46,763 nucleotides of DNA from Nitrospirota bacterium (GCA_020027965.1 JAHRHE010000031.1:1-46763); one strand, 5' to 3'; shown: positions 36,696-46,396, counted from the stretch's first letter. Notes: a model not told the origin generated them from the sequence alone. Numbers and translations are program-made.

Positions 36696-36889
36696 TCAGG
36701 CCGTCGCGATGTCGGTGATTCGCACCTGCGTGAAGCTCTGGCGGTGCCCTTTGGTCCGCCGGTAGTTTTTCCGCCGCTTCTTCTTGAAGACCATGATGGA
36801 TCGGGTCCGTCCCTGGGCGATGATTTCGGCGGTCACGCGCGCGTGGTCAACCCACGGGCGCCCGCGCCGGTCTCGACGATTGCGTACAT
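36696..36889 (-). pseudogene. rplU: 50S ribosomal protein L21, internally deleted and frameshifted
   Basis: The ATG at 36889 (GAGGAG ten bases upstream) opens MYAIVETG, the exact start of bL21. At about 36866-36862 the frame changes. The other frame continues RPWVDHARVTAEIIAQGR through KKKRRKNYRRTKGHRQSF, the correct C-terminus. About 40 central residues of the family are missing. As in ileS, the gene is essential, so a lost segment in the assembly is the most likely cause. A 79-residue frame starting at 36935 exists but its N-terminus is not L21-like. Confidence 0.88.
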
Positions 36890-36922
36890 CTGATGGGGCT
36901 CCTCGATTCAGAAAGCTTGTTT

Positions 36923-36951
36923 CTTTAACATACATCGCGAAAGGGTGTCAA
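36923..36951 (-). promoter_or_regulatory. Promoter of the rplU-to-bioB operon
   Basis: The minus strand shows TTGACA (36951-36946), a 17-bp spacer and TTAAAG (36928-36923), ending 33 bases before the rplU ATG. The -35 is perfect and the -10 is weak. Confidence 0.5.
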
Positions 36952-37062
36952 GGTTGACGGGCGATCGAGCACACGGCCGCAGGCCCGAGCGGAGTCGCGG
37001 CGAAATCAGCCGCGTGGTGTCCGCGTCGGCCTGCCGGGGTATGCGGGCTGTCGTGCAGTCGC

Positions 37063-37092
37063 TTGACGGCCTTTCTGGAGCGCTGCTATAGT
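37063..37092 (+). promoter_or_regulatory. Sigma70-type promoter for ilvE
   Basis: TTGACG (37063-37068), an 18-bp spacer and TATAGT (37087-37092) lie 52 bases before the ilvE ATG. Confidence 0.7.
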
Positions 37093-37144
37093 GGCTCCTG
37101 TCCGCGGTCAGGCCGCTGCGAACGGTTCTCAACGGACCCGAGTC

Positions 37145-38059
37145 ATGCTTCAGCCCAGCGAGAAAATCTGGATGGATGGGACCTTCGTGAACTGGAGCGA
37201 CGCTTCGGTGCACGTCCTGACCCATTCGCTGCACTACGGGCTGGCCGCCTTCGAGGGCATCCGCTGTTACAAGGGCCGTGACGGGTCCGCGATCTTTCGC
37301 CTCCCGGAGCACGTGGATCGGCTCTTCGAGTCGGCCCACATCGCCATGATGGAGATCCCCTACGACAAGAAGCAGATCACGGACGCGATCGTGGAAACGG
37401 TCCGCGTCAATAAGCTGGACGCTTGCTATATCAGGCCGTTGGTCTATATCGGCTACGGCACGATGGGACTCTATCCGGGGGACAACCCGATCAAGGTGGC
37501 GATTGCAGCCTGGCGATGGGGCACCTACCTCGGAGAGGAGGCGCTGACCAACGGCGTCCGGGCGAAGATCTCCTCCTTCACCCGCCACCATGTCAACGTG
37601 TCCATGACTCGCGCCAAGATCTCCGGTTACTACGTCAACTCGATCCTGGCCAAGCGTGAGGTGAAGGCGGACGGCTACGACGAGGCGATCCTCCTCGACC
37701 CGGACGGCTACGTGGCCGAATGTACGGGTGAAAACATCTTCATGGTCCGGAAGGGGCAGCTCAAGACCACTCCGCTCACCTCCATCCTGGAGGGCATCAC
37801 ACGCAACTCCGTCCTGCAACTGGCCCGCGAACGGAATCTGCCGGTGAGCGAGGAGCGATTCACGCGCGACGCGATGTACGTCGCCGATGAGGTGTTCCTG
37901 ACCGGCACGGCCGCCGAAGTGACGCCCGTGCGCGAGATCGACGGCCGCCGGATCGGCAACGGCACGCCGGGCCCCATCACCAGGGATCTCCAGAAGACCT
38001 TCTTCCAGATCGTCCGTGGCGAGGATCGCGCCCACCAGGCGTGGCTCACCCGCGTCTAA
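37145..38059 (+). CDS. ilvE: Branched-chain amino acid aminotransferase
   Basis: This 304-residue fold-type IV PLP enzyme interconverts Leu, Ile and Val with their keto acids. The PLP lysine is K158 in TRAKISGYY, and GYVAECTGENIF and FLTGTAAEVTPV are family motifs. The ATG at 37145 lies downstream of the promoter -10 and gives the normal length. The gene is monocistronic and convergent with secG across a heptad array. Confidence 0.95.
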   Translation: MLQPSEKIWMDGTFVNWSDASVHVLTHSLHYGLAAFEGIRCYKGRDGSAIFRLPEHVDRLFESAHIAMMEIPYDKKQITDAIVETVRVNKLDACYIRPLVYIGYGTMGLYPGDNPIKVAIAAWRWGTYLGEEALTNGVRAKISSFTRHHVNVSMTRAKISGYYVNSILAKREVKADGYDEAILLDPDGYVAECTGENIFMVRKGQLKTTPLTSILEGITRNSVLQLARERNLPVSEERFTRDAMYVADEVFLTGTAAEVTPVREIDGRRIGNGTPGPITRDLQKTFFQIVRGEDRAHQAWLTRV

Positions 38060-38070
38060 TTCCTTCGCGT

Positions 38071-38119
38071 TCAGCCCTCAGCGCTCACCCGTCAGCCGTC
38101 AACAGTCAGCGGTCAACTT
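38071..38119. repeat. Seven uninterrupted heptads (TCANNNN)
   Basis: Seven consecutive 7-bp units begin TCA (mostly TCAGC or TCAAC) and fill the gap between convergent ilvE and secG. They have a single orientation, as at 14060-14136. Confidence 0.88.
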
Positions 38120-38125
38120 CGGAAG

Positions 38126-38539
38126 CTACGGGTTCGCCGGGGCAGGTGCCTGGGTTCCACCGGCGGGCGAGGACTCAGCCGATGGCGCCTCCGTGGGGGG
38201 AGTCTGAGTCGGCGGGGAGGCGGGTGAAGACTGGGCTCCGGCCGCCGGCGCATCCGTCGACCCAGCCGGGGCGTTGCTCTTATTGAGATCAATGACCGTC
38301 GAGGAGAAGGTTCGTTCTTTGGAGAGGACGGCCAGCCCGAGAGACGTCAGCATGAAAATGATCGCCGCCGCCACCGTGACCTTACTCAGGAAGTTGGCAG
38401 GACCACGGCTTCCGAACACCGTCTGACTTGATCCACCGAAGGCCGCGCCGATCTCGGCTCCCTTCCCGGCCTGCAGCAAAATCGCGCCGATCATCAGAAA
38501 GCAAACGATGACGTGGATCACGACGGCCAGGGTATACAT
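38126..38539 (-). CDS. secG: Preprotein translocase subunit SecG
   Basis: This 137-residue protein has two transmembrane helices (about 2-22 and 54-74) linked by the conserved GAFGGSSQTVFGSRG. A long Pro/Ala/Ser/Thr-rich tail (about 85-137) is presumably disordered and is longer than in E. coli. SecG stimulates SecYEG-driven export. It is last in the gap-pgk-tpiA-secG run, 27 bases after tpiA. Confidence 0.93.
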   Translation of the reverse strand: MYTLAVVIHVIVCFLMIGAILLQAGKGAEIGAAFGGSSQTVFGSRGPANFLSKVTVAAAIIFMLTSLGLAVLSKERTFSSTVIDLNKSNAPAGSTDAPAAGAQSSPASPPTQTPPTEAPSAESSPAGGTQAPAPANP

Positions 38540-38566
38540 GGAGCCTCCTTCTTCCCTTCTGAGCGG

Positions 38567-39337
38567 TTACCGGGCGGCGCCCTGTGCAAGACCAATGATT
38601 GTAGCAAAGGACTGAGGGTCCAGACAAGCTCCTCCCACCAGTGCCCCGTCCACCTGAGGGGAGGCCAGAAAACCGCCGACATTCGTGGTGGACACGCTGC
38701 CCCCGTACAGGATCCGGATCGCCTGCGCCGCCTCGCTGCCCCACTCGCGCGCAATCACGGCGCGGAGCCGCTCGTGCACCAGGGTGACCTGCCCGGGTGG
38801 CGCAGCGCGGCCGCCTCCGATCGCCCAGACCGGCTCGTAGGAAAGCGTGACCATGAGCAGCCCGTCCTTGGAGGTTCCGGCGAGCCCCCCGAGGAGCTGG
38901 CCGGTGACTACCTCCTCGGTGCGCCCGGCCTCGCGCTCCGGGAGCGTCTCTCCCAGACAGAGGATGGGCCGCAGCTCGTGCCGGAGCGCCGCGAGCACCT
39001 TCTGGTTGATCTCGGCGTCGCTCTCCCTGAACAGCCGCCGTCGCTCCGAGTGCCCCACGATCACGGACCGGCAGCCGAGCTCTTTGAGCATGGGCGCAGA
39101 GACTTCGCCCGTAAAGGCGCCCTGGTCTTCCCAGTGCAGATTCTGCGCGGCGAGCGTGAAAGGACTGGACCGCGGCAGCGCCTGGGCGACGGCGTGCAGG
39201 GCGGTGAAGGGCGGCGCCAGGATGACATCGACGCCGTCGGCTTTGGGGACGAGGACCGAAAGACGATGCACGAGATCGGCCGCTTCAGACGCGGTCTTGT
39301 GCATCTTCCAGTTCCCCACGATGAGGATTCGACGCAC
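38567..39337 (-). CDS. tpiA: Triosephosphate isomerase
   Basis: This 256-residue TIM-barrel enzyme interconverts DHAP and glyceraldehyde 3-phosphate. Catalytic residues are Lys11 (GNWKMHK), His96 (VGHSERR) and Glu168 (YEPVWAIG), with the phosphate loop YGGSV present. The GTG start at 39337 follows GAGG at six bases and gives the family start MRRILIVGNWK, whereas a longer upstream frame overlaps pgk. Confidence 0.96.
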   Translation of the reverse strand: MRRILIVGNWKMHKTASEAADLVHRLSVLVPKADGVDVILAPPFTALHAVAQALPRSSPFTLAAQNLHWEDQGAFTGEVSAPMLKELGCRSVIVGHSERRRLFRESDAEINQKVLAALRHELRPILCLGETLPEREAGRTEEVVTGQLLGGLAGTSKDGLLMVTLSYEPVWAIGGGRAAPPGQVTLVHERLRAVIAREWGSEAAQAIRILYGGSVSTTNVGGFLASPQVDGALVGGACLDPQSFATIIGLAQGAAR

Positions 39338-39383
39338 AGCTACCTCGGAGACATCCGGCGGGTCGCGCACGCAGGGTGAGCGT

Positions 39384-40583
39384 TCAGTGCTGCTGGTCCG
39401 GCAGCGCCGCGAGGCCGGGCAACTCCTTCCCTTCGAGGAGTTGGAGGGTGGCGCCGCCGCCCGTGGAGATGAACGACATGCTCTCGGATTCGCCGGCACG
39501 ATGCACCGCATCGCCGGTGTCGCCTCCGCCGACGATCGTCAGGGCATACGCGTTGGCGACGGCATGGGCCAAGGCGAACGTTCCGCGCGAAAACGCGTCC
39601 ACCTCGAACACGCCCATCGGGCCATTCCAGAGGATCGTCTTCGCATTCTGGACCGCTTCGCCGAACAACCTGACGGAGGCCGGCCCGATGTCCATCCCGT
39701 ACCAGCCTTTCGGGATTTCCTGCACGGGCACGATCTTGGTCTCGGCTCCAGGGTCGCGCCCCGCCGCCACCACGCAGTCCACCGGCAGGTAGAACTTCAC
39801 CCCGCGCGCGAACGCGTGCTCCTGGACGCCTTTGGCAAACTCCAGCATATCGTCCTCGACCAGGGAATCACCGATCTCGAGGCCCATCGCCTTGATGAAC
39901 GTGAAGGCCATGCCGCCGCCGATGATGACCTTGTCCACCCGCCTGCCGAGGTTTTCGATCACCCCGATTTTCCCCGACACCTTGGCCCCGCCCAGGATGG
40001 CCACGAAGGGCCGCATCGGGTTCGCCACCGCGCCTTCCATGTACTCGATTTCTTTTTTCATGAGATAGCCGGCCGCGGCTTCTTTGATGAACTTCGGCAC
40101 GCCCACGATCGACGCGTGTGCCCGATGGGCGGCCCCGAATGCATCATTAATATAGACATCGCCCAAGGAGGCGAGGCTCCGGGCAAACTTCTCCTCGTTC
40201 TGTTCCTCTTCCCCGTGGAAGCGGAGGTTTTCCAGCAGCAGCACGTCGCCGGGTTTCATGCGGCTGACCATTCGCTCGACCTCCGGGCCGACGCAATCCG
40301 GCGCGAAGGCGACCTCTTTGCCCAGCAACCGCTGCAGCCGTCTGGCGACCGGAGCCAGGCTGAATCTCGGGTCGGGTTTGCCCTTGGGGCGGCCCAGGTG
40401 GGAGCACAGGATGACCTTGGCGCCCTCATCGACGGCGCGATTGATCGTGGGCAGGGTAGACCTGATGCGGGTGTCGTCCGTGATCTGCAGCGCAGGGTCG
40501 AGCGGGACGTTGAAGTCGGCCCGAATAATGACGCGCTTCTTGCGAAGGATCAGATCCTCGATCGTCTGCTTGCGCAGGTTCAT
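39384..40583 (-). CDS. pgk: Phosphoglycerate kinase
   Basis: This 399-residue two-domain kinase makes ATP from 1,3-bisphosphoglycerate. N-terminal RADFNVPLD, SHLGRPKG and NLRFHGEEE bind the substrate. C-terminal GPMGVFE and VGGGDT bind the nucleotide. The ATG has GAAGGAGGT directly upstream, an excellent Shine-Dalgarno. It is second in the glycolytic operon. Confidence 0.97.
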   Translation of the reverse strand: MNLRKQTIEDLILRKKRVIIRADFNVPLDPALQITDDTRIRSTLPTINRAVDEGAKVILCSHLGRPKGKPDPRFSLAPVARRLQRLLGKEVAFAPDCVGPEVERMVSRMKPGDVLLLENLRFHGEEEQNEEKFARSLASLGDVYINDAFGAAHRAHASIVGVPKFIKEAAAGYLMKKEIEYMEGAVANPMRPFVAILGGAKVSGKIGVIENLGRRVDKVIIGGGMAFTFIKAMGLEIGDSLVEDDMLEFAKGVQEHAFARGVKFYLPVDCVVAAGRDPGAETKIVPVQEIPKGWYGMDIGPASVRLFGEAVQNAKTILWNGPMGVFEVDAFSRGTFALAHAVANAYALTIVGGGDTGDAVHRAGESESMSFISTGGGATLQLLEGKELPGLAALPDQQH

Positions 40584-40672
40584 GGGACCTCCTTCAGCAT
40601 GCGTGCCCCGGCTCGTGTCCGGTGAGGCTGCGGACGGGTGAGGCGGGCAGGGTCGTCAGGCAAGGGGGACCA

Positions 40673-41842
<1,170 letters not shown>

Positions 41843-41864
41843 CTAGATATAGGGAGGCTGCGAG

Positions 41865-41891
41865 TTGACTTTCCCCGCAGAGTCGTATACA
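41865..41891 (+). promoter_or_regulatory. Candidate promoter of the fluoride-riboswitch transcript
   Basis: TTGACT (41865-41870) and TATACA (41886-41891) are 15 bp apart, shorter than ideal. The predicted start lies about 15 bases before the aptamer. Confidence 0.5.
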
Positions 41892-41913
41892 AGGGCGCTC
41901 GTTCTTGATGATC

Positions 41914-41974
41914 AGGTGATGGAGTTCACCTAAACCGCCCGGACCTTCGCGTCCTCGGCTGATAACTCCTACTG
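41914..41974 (+). promoter_or_regulatory. Fluoride riboswitch (crcB motif)
   Basis: The conserved blocks appear in order: GGTGATGGAGTTCACC, TAAACCGCC, a stem GGAC/GTCC, then GGCTGATAACTCCTACTG. P1 pairs GGTGA (41915-41919) with TCACC (41926-41930). The loop GGAGT (41921-41925) can pair with ACTCC (41965-41969) to form the ligand-organising pseudoknot. All the hallmark bases of the crcB RNA class are present. ACTCC is also the 5' arm of the terminator that follows, so fluoride binding should prevent termination and switch the gene on. Confidence 0.93.
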
Positions 41975-42004
41975 ACCTTCCCAGGTTCAGCGGGAGTTTT
42001 TTTT
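41964..42004 (+). terminator. Expression-platform terminator of the fluoride riboswitch
   Basis: AACTCC (41964-41969) pairs with GGAGTT (41993-41998), extended by CTGA/TCAG. Eight T residues follow (41997-42004). The 5' arm overlaps the aptamer pseudoknot. Confidence 0.88.
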
Positions 42005-42023
42005 GCCATCAGAGGAGGACGCG

Positions 42024-43172
42024 ATGATCGCATGGCCATCCGCTCGTTCGTGCTTCCGTCCAGCCGGCTTCAGAACTTCCCTGAGCATCCTTCTTTCGGT
42101 CCTCGTTCTATTCGTTGTCTCGACGGCAGCGCGGGGTGAGGACGGTCGGAAGGAAGACACGTCCTCGCCCTCGACACAAGCACGTTCCTGGTGGAATCCC
42201 CTGACCTGGAAGTGGACTCCTACGGAGGGGGAGATTCAGAACTATCGGCGCAGTTGGAATCCGATGGCGAATGGCCCCATCCTGCTGACCAGCGTCGACA
42301 TCTCTCCGAAAGGACAGTTCCTCTCGCAGTTCTTTGTCTTTGGAGAAACCGGTCACCTGAGCTTTGACAATAAGCTCACAACGCATCGTTCAGATTCGGC
42401 GACCCACCTCAATGCCATTGCTCCGTTTCTGCTTCTGGGTTATGGAATGACGGATAACTTCGAGATCAATGTCGCGCCCACCGCCATCTATTGGCAAGCG
42501 AATCAGACCACGAGCACCGGGGGCCGGATGCGCGAGGATGAGTTTGGTCTGGGAGACACGGCCATCTATCTGAAATACCGGCCCGTGGTGCAAGATCCTG
42601 ATTCGTGGCGGCCATCCGTGACCATCTATAATCAGATCAGTCTTCCAACCAGCGACTGGGCAGGGACTCGGCCGGTTCCGGGTGGGTTTTCACCCCTGGG
42701 GCGACTGCCTGCGACTCGCTTCGGCGCGCTCTCATTCACCGAAGGCATACTGTTTCGCAAGAACCTCCGTCCGTTTCGCCTGAGTGGAGGCATCTTTTAT
42801 ACGTATGACACACCCGGCAACAAGGACGGCATGAACACCTATGGGGGCGATATCGTCAATACCCGATTCATCATCGAACACATCCTCGACGATGATCGCG
42901 GGTTCGGCTACAACTTGGAATTTCTGACCCTCCATGTGGTTCCACATCGTCTGGACGGACATGACTTAAACCTCAAGCCGACCAGTTCGACAGTCTTCGG
43001 CATTGAACCGGCCATTCAATATAAATTCACTCGGAGCTCCTCTGGGTCGCAGCTCGTTGGTGCGGCAGGTGTGCAGTTCACAGTCGCCGGTCAAAACAAC
43101 CTCGCGGCCATCTATCCGAATATCTCCCTCTACTACTACTGGAGCAGCAAAGGGAAGGTCTTCATGCGATGA
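42024..43172 (+). CDS. Outer-membrane beta-barrel protein under fluoride control
   Basis: The 382-residue precursor has a signal peptide (hydrophobic core about 22-36, ending VVSTAARG). Alternating hydrophobic and polar strands with many aromatic residues follow (FLSQFFVFGETG, DNFEINVAPTAIYW, SLYYYWSSKG), typical of an outer-membrane barrel of the MetA/phenol-degradation transporter type. The ATG at 42024 has GAGGAGG upstream. Frames starting earlier begin within the terminator. The riboswitch lies only 50 bases upstream with no intervening gene, so this is its target. No CrcB/Fluc or CLC-F gene is seen nearby. The transported substance is unknown, and fluoride efflux support is inference. 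Confidence 0.82.
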   Translation: MIAWPSARSCFRPAGFRTSLSILLSVLVLFVVSTAARGEDGRKEDTSSPSTQARSWWNPLTWKWTPTEGEIQNYRRSWNPMANGPILLTSVDISPKGQFLSQFFVFGETGHLSFDNKLTTHRSDSATHLNAIAPFLLLGYGMTDNFEINVAPTAIYWQANQTTSTGGRMREDEFGLGDTAIYLKYRPVVQDPDSWRPSVTIYNQISLPTSDWAGTRPVPGGFSPLGRLPATRFGALSFTEGILFRKNLRPFRLSGGIFYTYDTPGNKDGMNTYGGDIVNTRFIIEHILDDDRGFGYNLEFLTLHVVPHRLDGHDLNLKPTSSTVFGIEPAIQYKFTRSSSGSQLVGAAGVQFTVAGQNNLAAIYPNISLYYYWSSKGKVFMR

Positions 43173-43354
43173 AGGACCGGTCGAAGAGGCAAGGACAGGC
43201 GGCCTCGTGGCGGCCACGTTGGTCCTCGCTGGCTGGACCTTATCACGTCACCTTCCGAGTGAACCGACGGGAGTCTCCTCCCGGAACAGTCTTTCAGGAA
43301 GCCAACGAATTGTCACAAGGTTAAAGATTTCTTAGCCTCCGGCCGGCCCTGGCC

Positions 43355-43360
43355 TATAAT
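43355..43360 (+). promoter_or_regulatory. Perfect -10 box TATAAT for the DUF2157-like gene
   Basis: A consensus TATAAT lies after a weak TTAGCC at 17 bp. Transcription would start near 43367, which excludes the in-frame ATG at 43359 and supports the start at 43443. Confidence 0.5.
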
Positions 43361-43442
43361 GGCCTGGAGCTGCCCGGCAGGGGAACGACCGGCCACTAGC
43401 GCAGCCGATCATCTTTCCGACCTTACAACGGAGTTGGCAGGG

Positions 43443-44534
43443 ATGACGGAGGATCGCCAGGCATCCTCGGCACCGGTGAATCGCGCGGAGGCGCAGCGTC
43501 GCGTCGATGAGATCCTGGCCTTCCGGGAAGAACTCCACCGGCTCGAACGGGAGGGCGTACTCGCTCTGCCCGAAGACCAACGGCAGCGGCTCACGTCGTA
43601 TCACGACGAGATCCTCGCCGTGCTGACCAGAGAGTTCGACGTCGACACGACCGTCACCGAGAAGCAGATGTCGTTGGGCATGCGCATCGTCTCGTTTCTG
43701 GGTGCCCTGGCGCTGGCCGCGAGCGTCTTCTTCTTTTTCTACCGGTTCTGGGGCGTGCTCTCCACGTCGCTCCAGGTTCTCATCCTCGCTGCGGCACCGC
43801 TCCTGGCAGTCGGCGCCATGGAGATCGCGGCGCGGAGGGAAAAGATATCCTACTTCACGACGCTGGCCGGGCTGATTGCCTTTGCGAGCTTTGTGCTCAA
43901 CCTCAGCCTGCTCGGCCACATCTTCAGTATCACCCCTTCCCAGAACGCCTTGCTCGTCTGGGGAGGGTTTGCTCTCGCGCTCGCCTATGGGTACGATCTG
44001 CACCTTCTGCTCGTGACCGGCATCCTCTGCCTCTTGGCGTATCTGTCCGCAACGACCGGTACGTGGCGCGGCCTGTACTGGCTGTCATTTGGCGAGCGAG
44101 CCGAAAATTTTATCCCGGCCGGCTTGCTCCTCTTCGCGGTGCCCGCGGTCCTCCCACATCGACGGTTTCCGGAGTTCCCGGGCTTCTACCGCGTGTTCGG
44201 ACTGCTGGCGGTGCTCCTGGCGATCCTGATCCTTTCCCACTGGGGTCGGGGCAGTTATCTTCCATGGCAACCAGACTCCGTGGAGACGGTGTATGTGATC
44301 CTGGGCTTCGTCGCCTCCGCACTCGTGATCTGGACGGGCATTCATTGGAGGTGGCAGGGCGTTACCAATCTGGGGAGCACGTTCTTTGTCGTTCAGCTCT
44401 ACACCAAGTTTTTTGATTGGTGGTGGGACTGGATGCCCAAGTACCTGTTCTTCCTCCTCCTCGGCCTCATCGCGGTGTTGCTGCTGCTGGTATTCCAGCG
44501 TCTTCGGGCGCACCTGAGGGAGGCGACGGCATGA
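43443..44534 (+). CDS. DUF2157-like multi-pass membrane protein
   Basis: The 363-residue protein has a soluble helical N-terminal part (about 1-80, rich in Arg/Glu) and about ten transmembrane segments from residue 83 to 355 (for example IVSFLGALALAASVFFFFYRF). DUF2157 membrane proteins have this layout with no known biochemical role. The start at 43443 is chosen because a -10 box overlaps the earlier ATG. The next gene overlaps the end by four bases (ATGA), so the two are coupled and probably form a complex. Confidence 0.75.
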   Translation: MTEDRQASSAPVNRAEAQRRVDEILAFREELHRLEREGVLALPEDQRQRLTSYHDEILAVLTREFDVDTTVTEKQMSLGMRIVSFLGALALAASVFFFFYRFWGVLSTSLQVLILAAAPLLAVGAMEIAARREKISYFTTLAGLIAFASFVLNLSLLGHIFSITPSQNALLVWGGFALALAYGYDLHLLLVTGILCLLAYLSATTGTWRGLYWLSFGERAENFIPAGLLLFAVPAVLPHRRFPEFPGFYRVFGLLAVLLAILILSHWGRGSYLPWQPDSVETVYVILGFVASALVIWTGIHWRWQGVTNLGSTFFVVQLYTKFFDWWWDWMPKYLFFLLLGLIAVLLLLVFQRLRAHLREATA

Positions 44535-45397
44535 TGCGGCTCCGGATGTGGGCAGCACTGGCGCTGGTTGTGGCCACGAACGCGGTGGTCCTGGCCGGAG
44601 TGGCCTACAATCGGTCGGGTGAGCCGGAGGCCACCGTCACCCTGACCGAGCGGGAGCTTTCGCTCGCCTACGCCGTCGAGGAAAACTCCGGCCTGGAGCT
44701 TCACCTGAACTGGCGGCTTTATCGGAGAGAGCGCTCGTTTCCCGGGGAACCGGGGCCTGGCTGGTTCCATCGGGAGAAGTTGGAAGCCGTGGGCTACGAC
44801 TGTAGTCGTCCGCTGACCGATCCCTCGGCACGGCTGGCGTATGAAAAGGCGCTCCCTCGCCAAGCGTTTGCAGTGCTGGAGTACGAGGGCGAGGCCTGGC
44901 GGGCAGCGATCGCGGAAGCTGAACAAGACCGGGATCGGATTGCTGCGCAGATGGGGCGCCAAGAAGCCACGCGAAAAGATCTCAAAGAGGTGGAGAAGGA
45001 CCTGGATCGCCTCCGGCGGACGAGTACGCGCCTGGCCGCGGTGGATGTGGCCCTGGACCCGGATGCCCTCCGCAGCCAATATCCGGACCGGGGGAAGTAT
45101 CTCATCGTGCAGGCCGAGGTTCGCCTCACGGTCGTCGATGCGCCTGTGGAGGAGAACGGGGTTCAGCACCCGGCCTCCCTCCGCGGTGTCATCTCCTCCA
45201 TCCTGGTGGACCGCATTGTGGTCCCCCGGGACCTCCACTCCGCCCTGGTCTTGCTCCGCAAAGACCGACGATCTTTTTCTGGCCCTCACGAGCCGCGCTA
45301 CCGCGTGACGGTGAACTACGGCCGACGCTACGAGCCCTGGATCCACGCCATCCAACCGATCAAGGCGGCTCGAGCAGGCCCGAAAAGAATCCCGTAA
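44531..45397 (+). CDS. DUF4824-like membrane-anchored protein
   Basis: This 288-residue protein has a membrane anchor (about residues 6-24) followed by VLAGVAYNRSGEPEATVTLTERELSL, the opening I recognise from DUF4824 proteins. A coiled-coil-like charged stretch lies around 130-175. It overlaps the membrane protein gene upstream by ATGA. DUF2157 and DUF4824/GDYXXLXY-type genes frequently occur as pairs. Function is unknown, and a periplasmic partner of the upstream permease-like protein is the natural reading. Confidence 0.8.
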   Translation: MMRLRMWAALALVVATNAVVLAGVAYNRSGEPEATVTLTERELSLAYAVEENSGLELHLNWRLYRRERSFPGEPGPGWFHREKLEAVGYDCSRPLTDPSARLAYEKALPRQAFAVLEYEGEAWRAAIAEAEQDRDRIAAQMGRQEATRKDLKEVEKDLDRLRRTSTRLAAVDVALDPDALRSQYPDRGKYLIVQAEVRLTVVDAPVEENGVQHPASLRGVISSILVDRIVVPRDLHSALVLLRKDRRSFSGPHEPRYRVTVNYGRRYEPWIHAIQPIKAARAGPKRIP

Positions 45398-45621
45398 CTT
45401 TTCCAACGGTGCGCAAATCCCTCATCCCCATCAAAGTCCATTTGCACAAGCTCAAAGGCCAAAGCGCCCCGGAATATCAGCGTCTCCCGTTTTTCGTCGT
45501 CGCGAGGCCGTGAGGTTTTGCGGAAAAGCATGACGGAACGATCCGACGGTGCTACAAAGGCTGGTAGGGGTCGGCTCGGGCTCCGATCCGGCACCTCCGC
45601 AACGTTGAAAGGAGGCATGCT

Positions 45622-46071
45622 ATGCGCTATGACCGCATGTACCGCGTGTTGTTATTGGTGGGAGCGTGTCTCTTGTGGGACACTCCTTCCACGCAAGCCG
45701 GCTCACCCATGACCATCACTGATGCAACCTTCACGGATGGGGTGGCCAATCGTACACCGCAAATGCGCGTGACCGCCTTCAGCCTCGGAGACCAGGGGAA
45801 CCAGGCTCGACTCTGGTTCTGGTTCCTGGTGAGCTGTGGCGATCCCTGTCAGGGAGGAGCTGCATCCATCACCGTCCGGTGGTCTCAGAAGGTCGGTGAT
45901 CAGTTTGCGGAGCAGCGAGCCATTCCGCTCACGATTCAGGGGCCGACCTGGCGGACCTGGGCCTACAAGGAGAATCTACAGCCTGGTACCTGGAAGGCAG
46001 AGGTCATATCCGAGCAGGGCCCGGTGTGCATGAGCGACAAGTGTGAGTTCACGATCGAAGTCACCCCGTGA
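45622..46071 (+). CDS. Small secreted DUF2914-like protein
   Basis: The 149-residue precursor has a signal peptide (residues 8-26, ending TQA). The mature domain shows LWFWFLVSC, a lone Trp in TVRWSQ, GPTWRTWAYKENLQPGTWKAEV and C-terminal EFTIEVTP, a beta-sandwich pattern like DUF2914. Two Cys pairs (SCGDPC, VCMSDKC) probably form disulfides. GGAGG lies eleven bases before the ATG. It is monocistronic, followed by a strong stem without a T-run. Confidence 0.78.
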   Translation: MRYDRMYRVLLLVGACLLWDTPSTQAGSPMTITDATFTDGVANRTPQMRVTAFSLGDQGNQARLWFWFLVSCGDPCQGGAASITVRWSQKVGDQFAEQRAIPLTIQGPTWRTWAYKENLQPGTWKAEVISEQGPVCMSDKCEFTIEVTP

Positions 46072-46097
46072 TGCACAAGGTCGGAGCCTGATTGATC

Positions 46098-46123
46098 GCC
46101 CGGCCTCGCCACCGAGGCCGGGC
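46098..46123 (+). terminator. GC-rich hairpin after the secreted-protein gene
   Basis: An 11-bp perfect stem (GCCCGGCCTCG with its complement) and 4-base loop. There is no T-tract, so termination may be weak or factor-assisted. Confidence 0.55.
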
Positions 46124-46343
46124 AGATCTTCACCCACGACTCTCTCCGCGCGGATTGCCCGACTGCAGTGAGATCGCTCTTCAGTCATCCTCCGTGTCGG
46201 GGAGGACGCTGGAAACGCTCGGCCTCGACGTTGACCCCTCCCGAAGCGCCCTATCCCTATCGAAGCCCCGCTGGCGTGGGATCAAGGACCAGAGACCCGG
46301 GGAATGAGACGGTGCCGCTGTCCGTGTTCGAGGGCATCGTATC

Positions 46344-46372
46344 TTGCGAGGGTGTATCACATCTGTTACACT
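46344..46372 (+). promoter_or_regulatory. Promoter and operator of the toxin-antitoxin pair
   Basis: TTGCGA (46344-46349), a 17-bp spacer and TACACT (46367-46372) form a sigma70-type promoter. An inverted repeat GTGTA (46352-46356)/TACAC (46367-46371) overlaps the spacer and -10. That is where an autorepressing antitoxin would bind. The stretch 46124-46343 before it shows no gene. Confidence 0.6.
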
Positions 46373-46396
46373 TGCAAAAAGGGCGGAGGTGCGGAT

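Noticed and set aside
36908-38035. 375-codon minus-strand open frame opposite ilvE
   Set aside because: ilvE has all PLP-enzyme motifs and its own promoter. The opposite frame is His/Asp-rich shadow sequence.
38847-40625. 592-codon plus-strand open frame
   Set aside because: Antisense to tpiA and pgk, both with intact catalytic motifs. The translation has no recognisable domain.
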